Below, in pieces: positions 1 through 6,891 of a DNA stretch of 64,000 nucleotides. Under the pieces are notes generated by a model. That model had not been told where the DNA came from, did no database searches, and saw only the letters and a list, made by a program, of their open reading frames with translations. The number at the start of each line of letters is the position of its first letter. Within the stretch, counting starts at the first letter, position 1. Source of the DNA: Chitinophagaceae bacterium (GTDB lineage Bacteria; Bacteroidota; Bacteroidia; Chitinophagales; Chitinophagaceae); contig PMSV01000023.1 of assembly GCA_003168265.1 (NCBI GenBank), positions 124,001-188,000 on the forward strand, in the 5' to 3' direction. Both the position numbers and the translations under genes were made by a program.

Positions 1-1116
1 AACAATTGCAAGTTTTAGGGAAGTGGTATCGAGAGGAGGTGATAGGGTTAACTAGGATACTTGGGTACGTTTGAGTGCTTGCAATATCGGAATTGAGGAC
101 GTTCAGGTTTTATTATGCTTAATTCAATATTTTGAGATTATTTGTGAATTCCTTCAGAGTATTTTGTCTTAAAGCATTAATTGGGAGCGGCAAACTGGAT
201 TAGTAAATGTTGGATATTTGCGAAGATGGAAAATCGTGAAATGAAATATTCTTATAGTATTGCAGCTTATATTTATGGAGGGATATGTCAATTTCCGGAA
301 TGGCCATTTTCATGGCCATTTTTTGCTGCTGGTACCAGAATTTATTCCGGTCTCCGTTTTTGGTTACGAGGAGAAAGATCATATTCATGGCGAGGATTAG
401 GTCGAAAACGACTTATCATAAATGCATGGAGGTGTTGGTGAAGAAAGGGGTGATGCTCATTGGGAATTTGGGGAAAGACCCGGATATACAGCATCTGGAA
501 GGAAATATTGCGGTGGCAAAATTTTCACTGGCGACTACGGAGACTTTCAAAGACAGGGCGGGGAAGTTGGGTGTGGGTGGGGGCATGATGTAGGATGAAG
601 GAAACTATTCACCTTGATGAAGGGTTGAGGCACATGGTCAGTATACCTATGAGAACAATACCGCTCCAGAGCTAACCAGTACCCATTTTTTTACCCAAAA
701 TCTGGGTGCCATCATAAAATATGTCAGTACGAATGAGTGGCAAAAGAAATTTAGGACCAATTACCAGAAATAAAGAGGGAGGCCGATTGGGCAAAATATC
801 TGTTTATTTAGAGTGGATGCTTATTGCTAAGGAATTGTAAAAACGCCACGGACTAGTTCAATTGTCCGGGTACAATTTACTGAATACGGCTTCCTCGGTT
901 ACCCAAACCCAAACAGTTTCCGCTATCACGGCTAGCCAGACCAATATTATTTCCAGGTATATATTGATCAGTTTCATTTATCATTTGTGGGATTTTAAAT
1001 GGTGGAATGAAATTAATTGAAAAAAATTTGACACGTTCCTATCGACCGGCGTTTTGTGAATATTCCAGAAGCATTGCGGACCAGCTAAGTGATGAGTTTA
1101 GGATGTATTTTCAGAA
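1..1116. other. Decayed left end of the island, mostly without intact genes
   Basis: No full-length gene is visible here. The stretch holds an N-terminal ssb fragment (listed separately) and short open scraps with protein-like composition. One is a 39-residue-scale frame ending with a stop near 772. Another is a short frame at 1003-1161 that runs into the 3' end of the convergent metallopeptidase gene. None could be assigned to a family. The pattern suggests remains of a mobile element, but this is inference. Confidence 0.5.
426..593 (+). pseudogene. ssb: Truncated single-stranded DNA-binding protein (N-terminal fragment)
   Basis: The 55-codon frame starts like a Bacteroidota SSB: a GVMLIGNLGKDPDIQ-like first strand, then VAKFSLATTET and a FKD segment. 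It then runs into a glycine-rich nonsense tail and stops. A normal SSB OB fold needs about 105-110 residues, so only the first third or so is present and it cannot form the ssDNA-binding fold. SSB genes are common on conjugative elements of this phylum, so this may be an element remnant. The start at 426 is the first ATG before the homologous part. Confidence 0.6.
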
Positions 1117-1662
1117 TCAAGGCCTAAATAGAGAAGCGTTAGCAATCCGATATGTCATCGCTTGAATGCTTACATCAAATACTTTGGCCAACGCGCTTAT
1201 AAAATCTGCCTCTGCTAGGTCATTATAATCTTTCCTTGCTAATTCGGCCTGAAGAAATTCTTTTGGCATTAGTAAAGCAGCTGCGAACATATTGGCATCC
1301 TGTTCTTGTTTAATTTCATGGGCTGTGTAATTCTTTTCAGAGCGGAATTTGACTATGAAATCCTTATCTATAAAAATTTCCGATTTGGATTGATGATGGA
1401 AGAGAAAATGCCCCAGTTCGTGCGCAAGGGTAAAACGCTGCCGGGTCTTGCTGTTCTTGGGATTGAAGCCAATCGAACCCTTATCATTCTCTATGACAAG
1501 AATCCCAGAAACGTCATCGCTCAGATCGTAGCTCCTGACATTCAACCCCATTTTAACTATAATATCCTTCACCGGAACGGGCGGTTTTCGAATATGGTAT
1601 TTTCGTAAAATCTCATTTGCCTTTTGCTCGATTCTTTGCAGGTATCGATTTTCGGGATACAT
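1117..1662 (-). CDS. ImmA/IrrE family metallopeptidase
   Basis: This 181-residue protein carries the zinc-peptidase signature HELGHFLFHH at about residues 81-90 (HExxH), with a downstream glutamate-rich EQDANMFAAALLMP segment that supplies the third ligand in this family. ImmA and IrrE proteins cleave or inactivate a cognate XRE-type repressor, releasing genes in mobile elements or stress regulons. It follows the XRE gene on the same strand, with its start inside the 3' end of that gene (about 50 bp overlap). The pair is divergent from the ubiquitin-like operon, so it probably controls it, itself, or another island module. The family call is firm; the target is inferred. Confidence 0.9.
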   Translation of the reverse strand: MYPENRYLQRIEQKANEILRKYHIRKPPVPVKDIIVKMGLNVRSYDLSDDVSGILVIENDKGSIGFNPKNSKTRQRFTLAHELGHFLFHHQSKSEIFIDKDFIVKFRSEKNYTAHEIKQEQDANMFAAALLMPKEFLQAELARKDYNDLAEADFISALAKVFDVSIQAMTYRIANASLFRP

Positions 1663-2020
1663 CGGCAGGAAAATTATTAGATGAATATAATATAAAGTCC
1701 TTGATTTTTTCCATTGCTTGGGAGTTCTTCGACACTTCGGTATTGGAAATCTTCTTTTCGATTCTTGAGCTTAATTCCGATTTTACGAGCTCTATAGAGG
1801 GGATCAACTCCTGAATCGGCGTCTTCAGATAATCAGCCAATTCGATCAAAGTGTGAAGCTGTATTTTCTGCCTTCCTGTTTCAATATTTGAGATAGAAAT
1901 TCGGGTAAAACCTACATGGGTTGCGAGGGTCTCCTGCTTGATCTTTTGCTCTACCCTTATCGCCCGGATTTTTTTACCCAGTTTGGAATAAAACTCATTT
2001 TGCTCAGCCGCTTTTAGCAA
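1613..2020 (-). CDS. XRE-family helix-turn-helix transcriptional regulator
   Basis: This 135-residue protein has an N-terminal HTH_3 domain (about residues 15-72) with the typical LGKKIRAIRVEQKIKQETLA and GFTRISISNIETGRQ helices, followed by a linker and tail of about 60 residues with no recognised domain. No ATG is available; TTG at 2020 is the likely start, because the open frame begins only some 20 codons upstream after a stop. The ImmA-like protease overlaps its 3' end, the classic repressor/anti-repressor arrangement. Two perfect inverted repeats lie directly upstream and are likely operators, so autoregulation is expected. The start codon choice is uncertain. Confidence 0.85.
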   Translation of the reverse strand: MLKAAEQNEFYSKLGKKIRAIRVEQKIKQETLATHVGFTRISISNIETGRQKIQLHTLIELADYLKTPIQELIPSIELVKSELSSRIEKKISNTEVSKNSQAMEKIKDFILYSSNNFPADVSRKSIPAKNRAKGK

Positions 2021-2022
2021 GT

Positions 2023-2045
2023 CTTTGTAATTATCACTTACAAAG
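2023..2045. promoter_or_regulatory. Perfect 8-bp inverted repeat at the XRE start, candidate operator
   Basis: CTTTGTAA (2023-2030) and TTACAAAG (2038-2045) are exact reverse complements separated by 7 bp. The repeat sits immediately upstream of the TTG start of the XRE gene. Arm length and spacing suit a dimeric HTH repressor. Its role as an operator is inference. Confidence 0.5.
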
Positions 2046-2053
2046 TTAGTAGA

Positions 2054-2078
2054 AAATAGTAATTAATAATTACTATTT
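2054..2078. promoter_or_regulatory. Perfect 11-bp inverted repeat between the XRE gene and the Ubl operon
   Basis: AAATAGTAATT (2054-2064) and AATTACTATTT (2068-2078) are perfect reverse complements around a 3-bp centre. The site lies in the divergent intergenic region, so a repressor bound here could control both directions. No T-run terminator context is evident, which favours an operator. Low sequence complexity (AT-rich) is the main caveat. Confidence 0.5.
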
Positions 2079-2239
2079 AGAATAATAATTTTTCCACAAT
2101 GTTAATTAAGACTGTGAATGACTGTTAGTTATGAAAATGTAATTAATACTTACGCGATATTGTGATAAGTAATGATAAATTTTGAATGATTTTTATTTTA
2201 GCTTTGTTGGGATATTCATTCATCATTAAATATTTTTTT

Positions 2240-2668
2240 ATGCAGTTTGCAAATGAGAACGACAAAGAAATGGAAATCGGGAAATTGGCTGAGGAGATCC
2301 AGCATGAAGAGGGAAATCTTGAAGGAATTCAGGATGAAATGGTAGCGGCAGAGGAAAAACTCAAAGAGTTGTCCGAAGAATTAAAAGAAGTGGAGGAGCA
2401 CCACAAAGACCATGTTTTTGTGGCCCTGGTAACGACCAGTGGTTCCTGGCCTAAGCAGGGATTCGATAGGGTTCCGGAAGACCAGCCGGTAAAGGCATTC
2501 ATTGCCAGGGCGGTGGCTGAACTCAGAATTGTAGATACCAAGGGTTGGATTGCGACGGTAGACGGGAGGGAGATTGACCCTGAGAAGAATTACAAGGAAA
2601 ACAGGCTTTGCGGGGAGGTTTGCATTGATTACAAGCCCAAGCATGGAGGAGGCGGTGGTTATGAATAG
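2240..2668 (+). CDS. Ubiquitin-like modifier with N-terminal coiled coil and GGGGGYE tail
   Basis: From ATG 2240 the protein is 142 residues. About residues 5-55 are a charged heptad-like helix (EEIQHEEGNLEGIQDEM, then KLKELSEELKEVEE), predicted coiled coil. About residues 57-142 look like a beta-grasp Ubl (VALVTTSGSW, VPEDQPVKAF, GWIATVDGREIDP, GEVCIDYKP) ending in GGGGG-YE. The two residues after the glycines imply proteolytic maturation to expose a C-terminal Gly for E1 activation; the JAB peptidase two genes downstream is the obvious candidate. An ATG at 2186 would add 18 hydrophobic residues, but that segment is AT-rich and a TAAATTTTG element at 2176-2184 suggests transcription starts beyond it. 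Known Bil-type modifiers have two Ubl domains; here the first is replaced by a coiled coil. Function is inferred from context. Confidence 0.75.
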   Translation: MQFANENDKEMEIGKLAEEIQHEEGNLEGIQDEMVAAEEKLKELSEELKEVEEHHKDHVFVALVTTSGSWPKQGFDRVPEDQPVKAFIARAVAELRIVDTKGWIATVDGREIDPEKNYKENRLCGEVCIDYKPKHGGGGGYE

Positions 2669-3098
2669 GGTGATTTCGGAAAATATATTTTCTGAGCAAA
2701 CCCAGTACCTAGCTGATCAACGGTTGGTGGAATTGAGAGGATGGATTATTCATCAAATCAGCTACCCGGTGATTGATATTACGTTTAACAAGGAGGGTAG
2801 GGCAGGTTTTCGTGTGCGGTTATTGTGCCAGGATTGGGATGGAAAGCCTCCTTCGGTTGAATTGCTTTCGGTAGATGGAAATTATTTGATCAGATTGCCG
2901 CAGGGATCCGGGGTCTTGAATAGCGGGCATCATCTTATAACCAGGAGACCCTTTATCTGTAGTCCCGGTAGTTTGGAATATCACACTCATCCCAGTCATA
3001 TTGCTGATCGTTGGGAAAATTACAAAAATCGTTCCGGATTCGATCTGGGAGGGATTATCTCTCAGATATGGAGCGCATGGGGGATTACGCATGATTAA
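2661..3098 (+). CDS. Prokaryotic E2-like (UBC-fold) conjugating enzyme, putative
   Basis: ATG 2661 overlaps the Ubl stop by 8 bp and is preceded by a strong GGAGG at about 10 nt, unusual in this phylum. The 145-residue product has the size of a minimal E2. Candidate features are beta strands around residues 25-70, then Cys100 in a PFICSPG context followed by HTHP (His108/His110) and a conserved-looking Trp118. Prokaryotic E2 families commonly have a Cys followed by a His-rich flap rather than the eukaryotic HPN motif. The assignment rests mostly on position between a Ubl and a JAB/E1 pair. It should take activated Ubl from the E1 on Cys100 and transfer it to a target. The fold assignment is moderately confident; the substrate is unknown. 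Confidence 0.6.
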   Translation: MNRVISENIFSEQTQYLADQRLVELRGWIIHQISYPVIDITFNKEGRAGFRVRLLCQDWDGKPPSVELLSVDGNYLIRLPQGSGVLNSGHHLITRRPFICSPGSLEYHTHPSHIADRWENYKNRSGFDLGGIISQIWSAWGITHD

Positions 3099-3537
3099 AC
3101 TGTCAATAAATTTCAAGGTGATCGAGGATACTGTCAGGATACTGAAAAGTTTCTATGATCAGGAGAGGGTTGTTCTTTGGCTCGGAGGAAATTCGGGTGA
3201 ATGTTTCTATGCGGATGAGGTATATGAACCGAAGCAGATTGCGGATTACGATTATTTTGAAATTCCCGAAGCCGGCATGGATACCCTGATGCAAAAAATA
3301 AAATCATCCCGAAAAATATTGGTCGCCCAGGTGCATTCCCATCCCAAAGAAGCCTTCCATTCTAATGCAGATGACCGTTGGGCGATCATCAGGCACTTGA
3401 ATGCCTATTCTTTGGTCATTCCTTTTTTTTGTCAGGATACCGACGTACAGAATTTTTCAAATCATGTGGTCTGCTTTGTTTTATCCTCAGAGAATGAATG
3501 GATAAAGATAGACAACAGTAATCTTATCATATTATGA
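3091..3537 (+). CDS. JAB/MPN (JAMM) metalloprotease, Ubl-processing or deconjugating peptidase
   Basis: The 148-residue protein from ATG 3091 (8-bp overlap with the E2-like gene) shows a JAMM motif: Glu25 before a VVLWLGG strand, then His82-Ser-His84-Pro and SNADD with Asp94/Asp95. The HxHx10D spacing is preserved, but the usual Ser three residues before the Asp is Asn92, with Ser91 beside it. JAMM peptidases of bacterial Ubl operons trim residues after the C-terminal glycine and/or remove Ubl from targets. The modifier here ends GGGGG-YE, so removal of YE is the expected job. The next gene overlaps by ATGA, indicating translational coupling. Confidence 0.85.
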   Translation: MIKLSINFKVIEDTVRILKSFYDQERVVLWLGGNSGECFYADEVYEPKQIADYDYFEIPEAGMDTLMQKIKSSRKILVAQVHSHPKEAFHSNADDRWAIIRHLNAYSLVIPFFCQDTDVQNFSNHVVCFVLSSENEWIKIDNSNLIIL

Positions 3538-4901
3538 ATGCGCGGGAAGAGAATACTTCGGCCCTGAGAAGTTTTATGCATCTTGAAGCGGATGAAGCTG
3601 ATCAGGTTTTGGATGCGACCCTATTGATTACGGAGAAGGGTGGTAATAAGCTATTTTGTGGTTTCCTGCTGGAAGTTTTGGGTAAAACTTTTAAGCGGAT
3701 CGATGTTGAGTTTCATGAGGATCAATCTTACGTTTGCGAATTTGTCATTGAAAATTCAAAAGCCCTGACCCTCGGGCCCTGGGTATTTGCAGGTGCGGAT
3801 AAAGATGGCAAGTTGATTTTATCCAGGATTAAAGCTGCCAATCAGTTTCCTGCTTCAACGAGGCCTTTTTTTTATTTATTGCTGAGCTGTTATGCAGGTG
3901 CTTCGATTTTAAAGGCCATGCTTGGAGATAGGGTTCCTTATGCTTCGGACGAGGAAATCTGCATTGATCCCAGTTTATTTACCAGATCTCCTGAAATCTT
4001 TGACTTGGAAATTGATCTGGGGGTGGCCTATCTGGCTGGTGCCGGGGCTATTGGGAATTCTCTCCTCTTTGCTTTGCAATTTTTTCGAGTGAAGGGATTA
4101 TTGTATGTTACGGACCCCGATTTTGTGAGTGATGGGAATCTGAACAGGTGTTTGTTCTTTAAAAATTCAGATATCGGAAATCCTAAAGCAACAACCCTGG
4201 TTGCCTATGCGCAACCCTTGCTCCCTAGTCTAAAACTCTATCCGATAAAATATGAGCTGGCCAGGGTCCCTGCGGCTAAGGATGGGGGAGCCTGGCTAAA
4301 GCGTTTGATTGTGGCTGTTGACAGCCGAAGGGGAAGGCGACACCTGCAAAGCGAGATTCCCGGGGAGGTTTTTGATGCTTCGACTACGGGCATTGCTGAA
4401 GTGGTTACTCATTATAATAAGCAACCGCTGGATGGCCGAGCCTGCATGGGCTGCATTTATGACCAGGACGCTATAGAGGATGCGCACGAAAAGCATGTAA
4501 CGGAGGTATTGGGTGTGACTCTTGAGCAGGTCAGGCAAAATTATATTGAGGCCGAGGCTGAAATCCTTATAAAGAGGAAATATCCCCAGCTTACCAATAA
4601 CATTATTGGCATTCCCTACGATACGCTTTTCAAGGAGCTTTGTGGAGCGGGCAGGTTGGTGACGGATGGTGATAAACAGGTTTTGGCACCTTTGGCCTTT
4701 GTGTCAGCCCTTGCCGGTGCGCTTCTTGCGTTGACCATTACTGAGCATATCCTCAACATAAGTTCTTATAATTACTGGAGGTTAAGTCCCTGGTGTAATC
4801 CGAATTATCGTTTGCAACAGGTCATGTTGAAGTCCTCAAAATGTGAATTCTGCAATCGTTTAGCCTTTCAAAAGGGTTCTATAGAAATTTGGGGAAAGTA
4901 G
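3534..4901 (+). CDS. E1-like ThiF/MoeB family adenylyltransferase with N-terminal extension
   Basis: The 455-residue protein has about 155 N-terminal residues of unassigned sequence, then a Rossmann-type E1 domain: GAGAIG (169-174), the YVTDPDFVSDGNLNR segment with Asp194/Asp196, Asn204 and Arg205 for ATP handling. CxxC pairs at 304/307 and 437/440 probably bind structural zinc, as in ThiF and MoeB. Cys370 in an ELCGAG context is the best candidate for the thioester cysteine. It would adenylate the Ubl C-terminal Gly and pass it to the E2-like protein. The start at 3534 overlaps the JAB stop in an ATGA. The gene order Ubl-E2-JAB-E1 matches bilABCD-type (ISG15-like) operons known to act against phages, but identity with that system is not proven. 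Confidence 0.85.
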   Translation: MNAREENTSALRSFMHLEADEADQVLDATLLITEKGGNKLFCGFLLEVLGKTFKRIDVEFHEDQSYVCEFVIENSKALTLGPWVFAGADKDGKLILSRIKAANQFPASTRPFFYLLLSCYAGASILKAMLGDRVPYASDEEICIDPSLFTRSPEIFDLEIDLGVAYLAGAGAIGNSLLFALQFFRVKGLLYVTDPDFVSDGNLNRCLFFKNSDIGNPKATTLVAYAQPLLPSLKLYPIKYELARVPAAKDGGAWLKRLIVAVDSRRGRRHLQSEIPGEVFDASTTGIAEVVTHYNKQPLDGRACMGCIYDQDAIEDAHEKHVTEVLGVTLEQVRQNYIEAEAEILIKRKYPQLTNNIIGIPYDTLFKELCGAGRLVTDGDKQVLAPLAFVSALAGALLALTITEHILNISSYNYWRLSPWCNPNYRLQQVMLKSSKCEFCNRLAFQKGSIEIWGK

Positions 4902-5012
4902 AAATTTTTAGTGATAAGATGGGTTAATGATCCAGGGTATAATCCTTAGTGGATAAGAATTCCCGCTAAAAAAATTGGGATTTTATAAATTTGAGTTAAG
5001 CAAATTTGAAAA

Positions 5013-5969
5013 ATGAATTTCTTAGCTAAACTTCTGCAACGCAAGAAAGAAATCCCGAAGAGCAATGAATTCGAGACGGCAATGGGTGTTTTGAACCATG
5101 CTCTTGAAAAGCGAATCGAAATGTACGAATCGGTTTTTGAGGAATTGAATAAGCGGAATAAAATAGATAAGGTACCGCCCCTACTGAATGAGATTTTATT
5201 CTTCCCCATTTGCTTTCGGGATATCATCCAGTCCCTTTGCCAGTTCAAAGCAGCAGATGATCCGGCAGAAAAAAATCTTCAATGCAGGGAACTGGCTATG
5301 CATCTGTTTGAATTGCTGGACGATTCAAAAGCAATGTTGGGTAAGCAGGTGAGAAAAATGCTGCTCTATTTTCCGGACAAAGATTTTCTGACGAGTGAGC
5401 TGAACCAGGTAAAGCATTTTCATAAAACGATCCTTGATCTGACTTCTCCGGTTTTAGCAGATATCAGACATAATGCTTCAGCTCATAAGTCGCAGCAGTC
5501 ACTTGTGCTCAACAGGTATATTAAAAAAATGGATCAGGATCAGATCGAATCCTTTGCATTACTTGTCCTGTTGTTTGCCGTGCTTGTATTCACGTTTCAG
5601 GAAAATGCCCTTCTCTCGCTCCATCTAAGTGCAGACAAAACGTTGACCGCTGAAGAGATTGAACAAATGTATAGAGATAGGCGGACGATTTCCGGTGAGT
5701 CCAGGAAAATGATTTTGAAGTTAATAGGTATTGCCAATCAGTTGGCGGATGTTATGATCAAATTGGGTCCTGGTTTATCCGATATGCTTCAAAAAGCGAA
5801 GGATATTATGGATGATCACAGTATCCCTGCAGGAGACCGTCTGCAAACAGTCTGTCATTTTCTTCCATCGGAGCTTATGTTTGTTTTGCACGATTGGAAT
5901 CCGGTGCAGGTCAGGTATTTAAAAAAAGTTTATAAGATTGTTGGGAAAAGACCTGCGGAGGTCATGTAA
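5013..5969 (+). CDS. Uncharacterised helical protein, fifth gene of the Ubl cassette; HEPN-like motif
   Basis: I do not recognise this 318-residue protein. It is predicted mostly helical. A very hydrophobic stretch at about 179-196 (FALLVLLFAVLVFTF) could be a membrane or buried helix. Around residues 150-160 is DIRHNASAHKSQ, with Arg152-x5-His158 resembling the R-x4-6-H catalytic motif of HEPN RNases. A TAAATTTG element at 4986-4993 suggests it may have its own promoter, as it lies 111 bp after the E1 gene rather than overlapping it. It is on the same strand and within the same island block, so it may be an effector or target of the Ubl system. Both ideas are inference. Confidence 0.6.
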   Translation: MNFLAKLLQRKKEIPKSNEFETAMGVLNHALEKRIEMYESVFEELNKRNKIDKVPPLLNEILFFPICFRDIIQSLCQFKAADDPAEKNLQCRELAMHLFELLDDSKAMLGKQVRKMLLYFPDKDFLTSELNQVKHFHKTILDLTSPVLADIRHNASAHKSQQSLVLNRYIKKMDQDQIESFALLVLLFAVLVFTFQENALLSLHLSADKTLTAEEIEQMYRDRRTISGESRKMILKLIGIANQLADVMIKLGPGLSDMLQKAKDIMDDHSIPAGDRLQTVCHFLPSELMFVLHDWNPVQVRYLKKVYKIVGKRPAEVM

Positions 5970-6120
5970 ATTTCTTAGATCGGATCTCTAGCCGAAGATG
6001 CACTGAGCCATTATACGGGATGGAGGAATGCTCGCAATTCGTGCTGTTCCAGGAAATCATATTCTATACAAATCCCCAAGTATTGCAAATTTCCAGCATT
6101 ATTCCTTTTAAATTAACCAT

Positions 6121-6675
6121 CTAAAAAATCCCCAAAAACTTCTTTTTCGAACAGGCCCGAACCTCGGGGCCAATGTTATAGCCAAATAGACAAAAAAGCT
6201 CCTGCACATCGGTAAAATGATAGTTGTTGAGGTGGCTCCATATTAGCATTCTGCTAGTTGGGCTGAGGCGGGGATTGGCAGTATCTCCTATAATGTCGAT
6301 ATAATATTCCAGGTAGGGTTTAATCTCCTCAAAACTCATGACATCCGACTTGATGTAGCGGTTGAAGACACTTAAGTGATCAAAATAACTGTCAAAGGAA
6401 TTTCGCAAAATAGCTACCACCCCGGTATAATCACCATATGCTGTATCCAGTGATTTATCCATTGCCCCCCTTTTAATATCGATAGTGTCCTTTTTGAATG
6501 CGTAATGTTTGGTATCCGTATAATCCAGGGCCTGTTCGATTAACTTAACGCTTTCATCGCTTTCAAATTCTTTAACCTCCTTGACGACAAATTCAGCCCT
6601 TTTCCACTTTTCAGAGGCTCGAAACTGGATGGCGGTATACCATAGACCGCCAATTGCAATGATGACTCCAATCAC
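6121..6675 (-). CDS. Membrane-anchored hypothetical protein, probably 5'-interrupted by an amber codon
   Basis: The open frame from GTG 6675 encodes 184 residues: a TM segment at about 2-17 (IGVIIAIGGLWYTAIQF) followed by a soluble helical domain with no recognised family. The frame is also protein-like upstream. From ATG 6759 it reads MKIIKIEAILEDEAPSPKKR, then a TAG at 6697-6699, then NWENITK into the annotated part. This suggests an original gene of about 213 codons (6121-6759) with a nonsense mutation or read error. The gene is isolated, convergent to the Ubl cassette and head-to-head with the coupling protein remnant. Confidence 0.5.
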   Translation of the reverse strand: MIGVIIAIGGLWYTAIQFRASEKWKRAEFVVKEVKEFESDESVKLIEQALDYTDTKHYAFKKDTIDIKRGAMDKSLDTAYGDYTGVVAILRNSFDSYFDHLSVFNRYIKSDVMSFEEIKPYLEYYIDIIGDTANPRLSPTSRMLIWSHLNNYHFTDVQELFCLFGYNIGPEVRACSKKKFLGIF

Positions 6676-6891
6676 TTTGGTGATATTTTCCCAATTCTAT
6701 CTTTTCTTGGGAGAAGGTGCTTCGTCCTCAAGAATAGCTTCTATTTTGATTATTTTCATGGCAATAGGAAAAAATGAAAGCTGCGTTACAGAAATGCTTT
6801 TATTTATATCCTGATTGGTCTTGTTTTATATTTTGCAAGCTGGGGATTATTTTTCCTTGAGCTTCCGGTTGTTCCGGGATCGATTACATAC

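Noticed and set aside
1306-1608. 100-codon plus-strand ORF opposite the metallopeptidase
   Set aside because: It is the antisense shadow of a gene with a clear HExxH motif.
2186-2239. Upstream 18-residue hydrophobic extension of the Ubl protein as a TM anchor
   Set aside because: AT-rich sequence typical of a leader, no ribosome-binding site, overlaps a -7-like element; a soluble modifier is more plausible.
2453-2480. Sequence similar to the tRNA-Ser 3' end as a left att site
   Set aside because: Only about 9 matching bases (AGGGATTCGA), inside a coding gene; no extended match.
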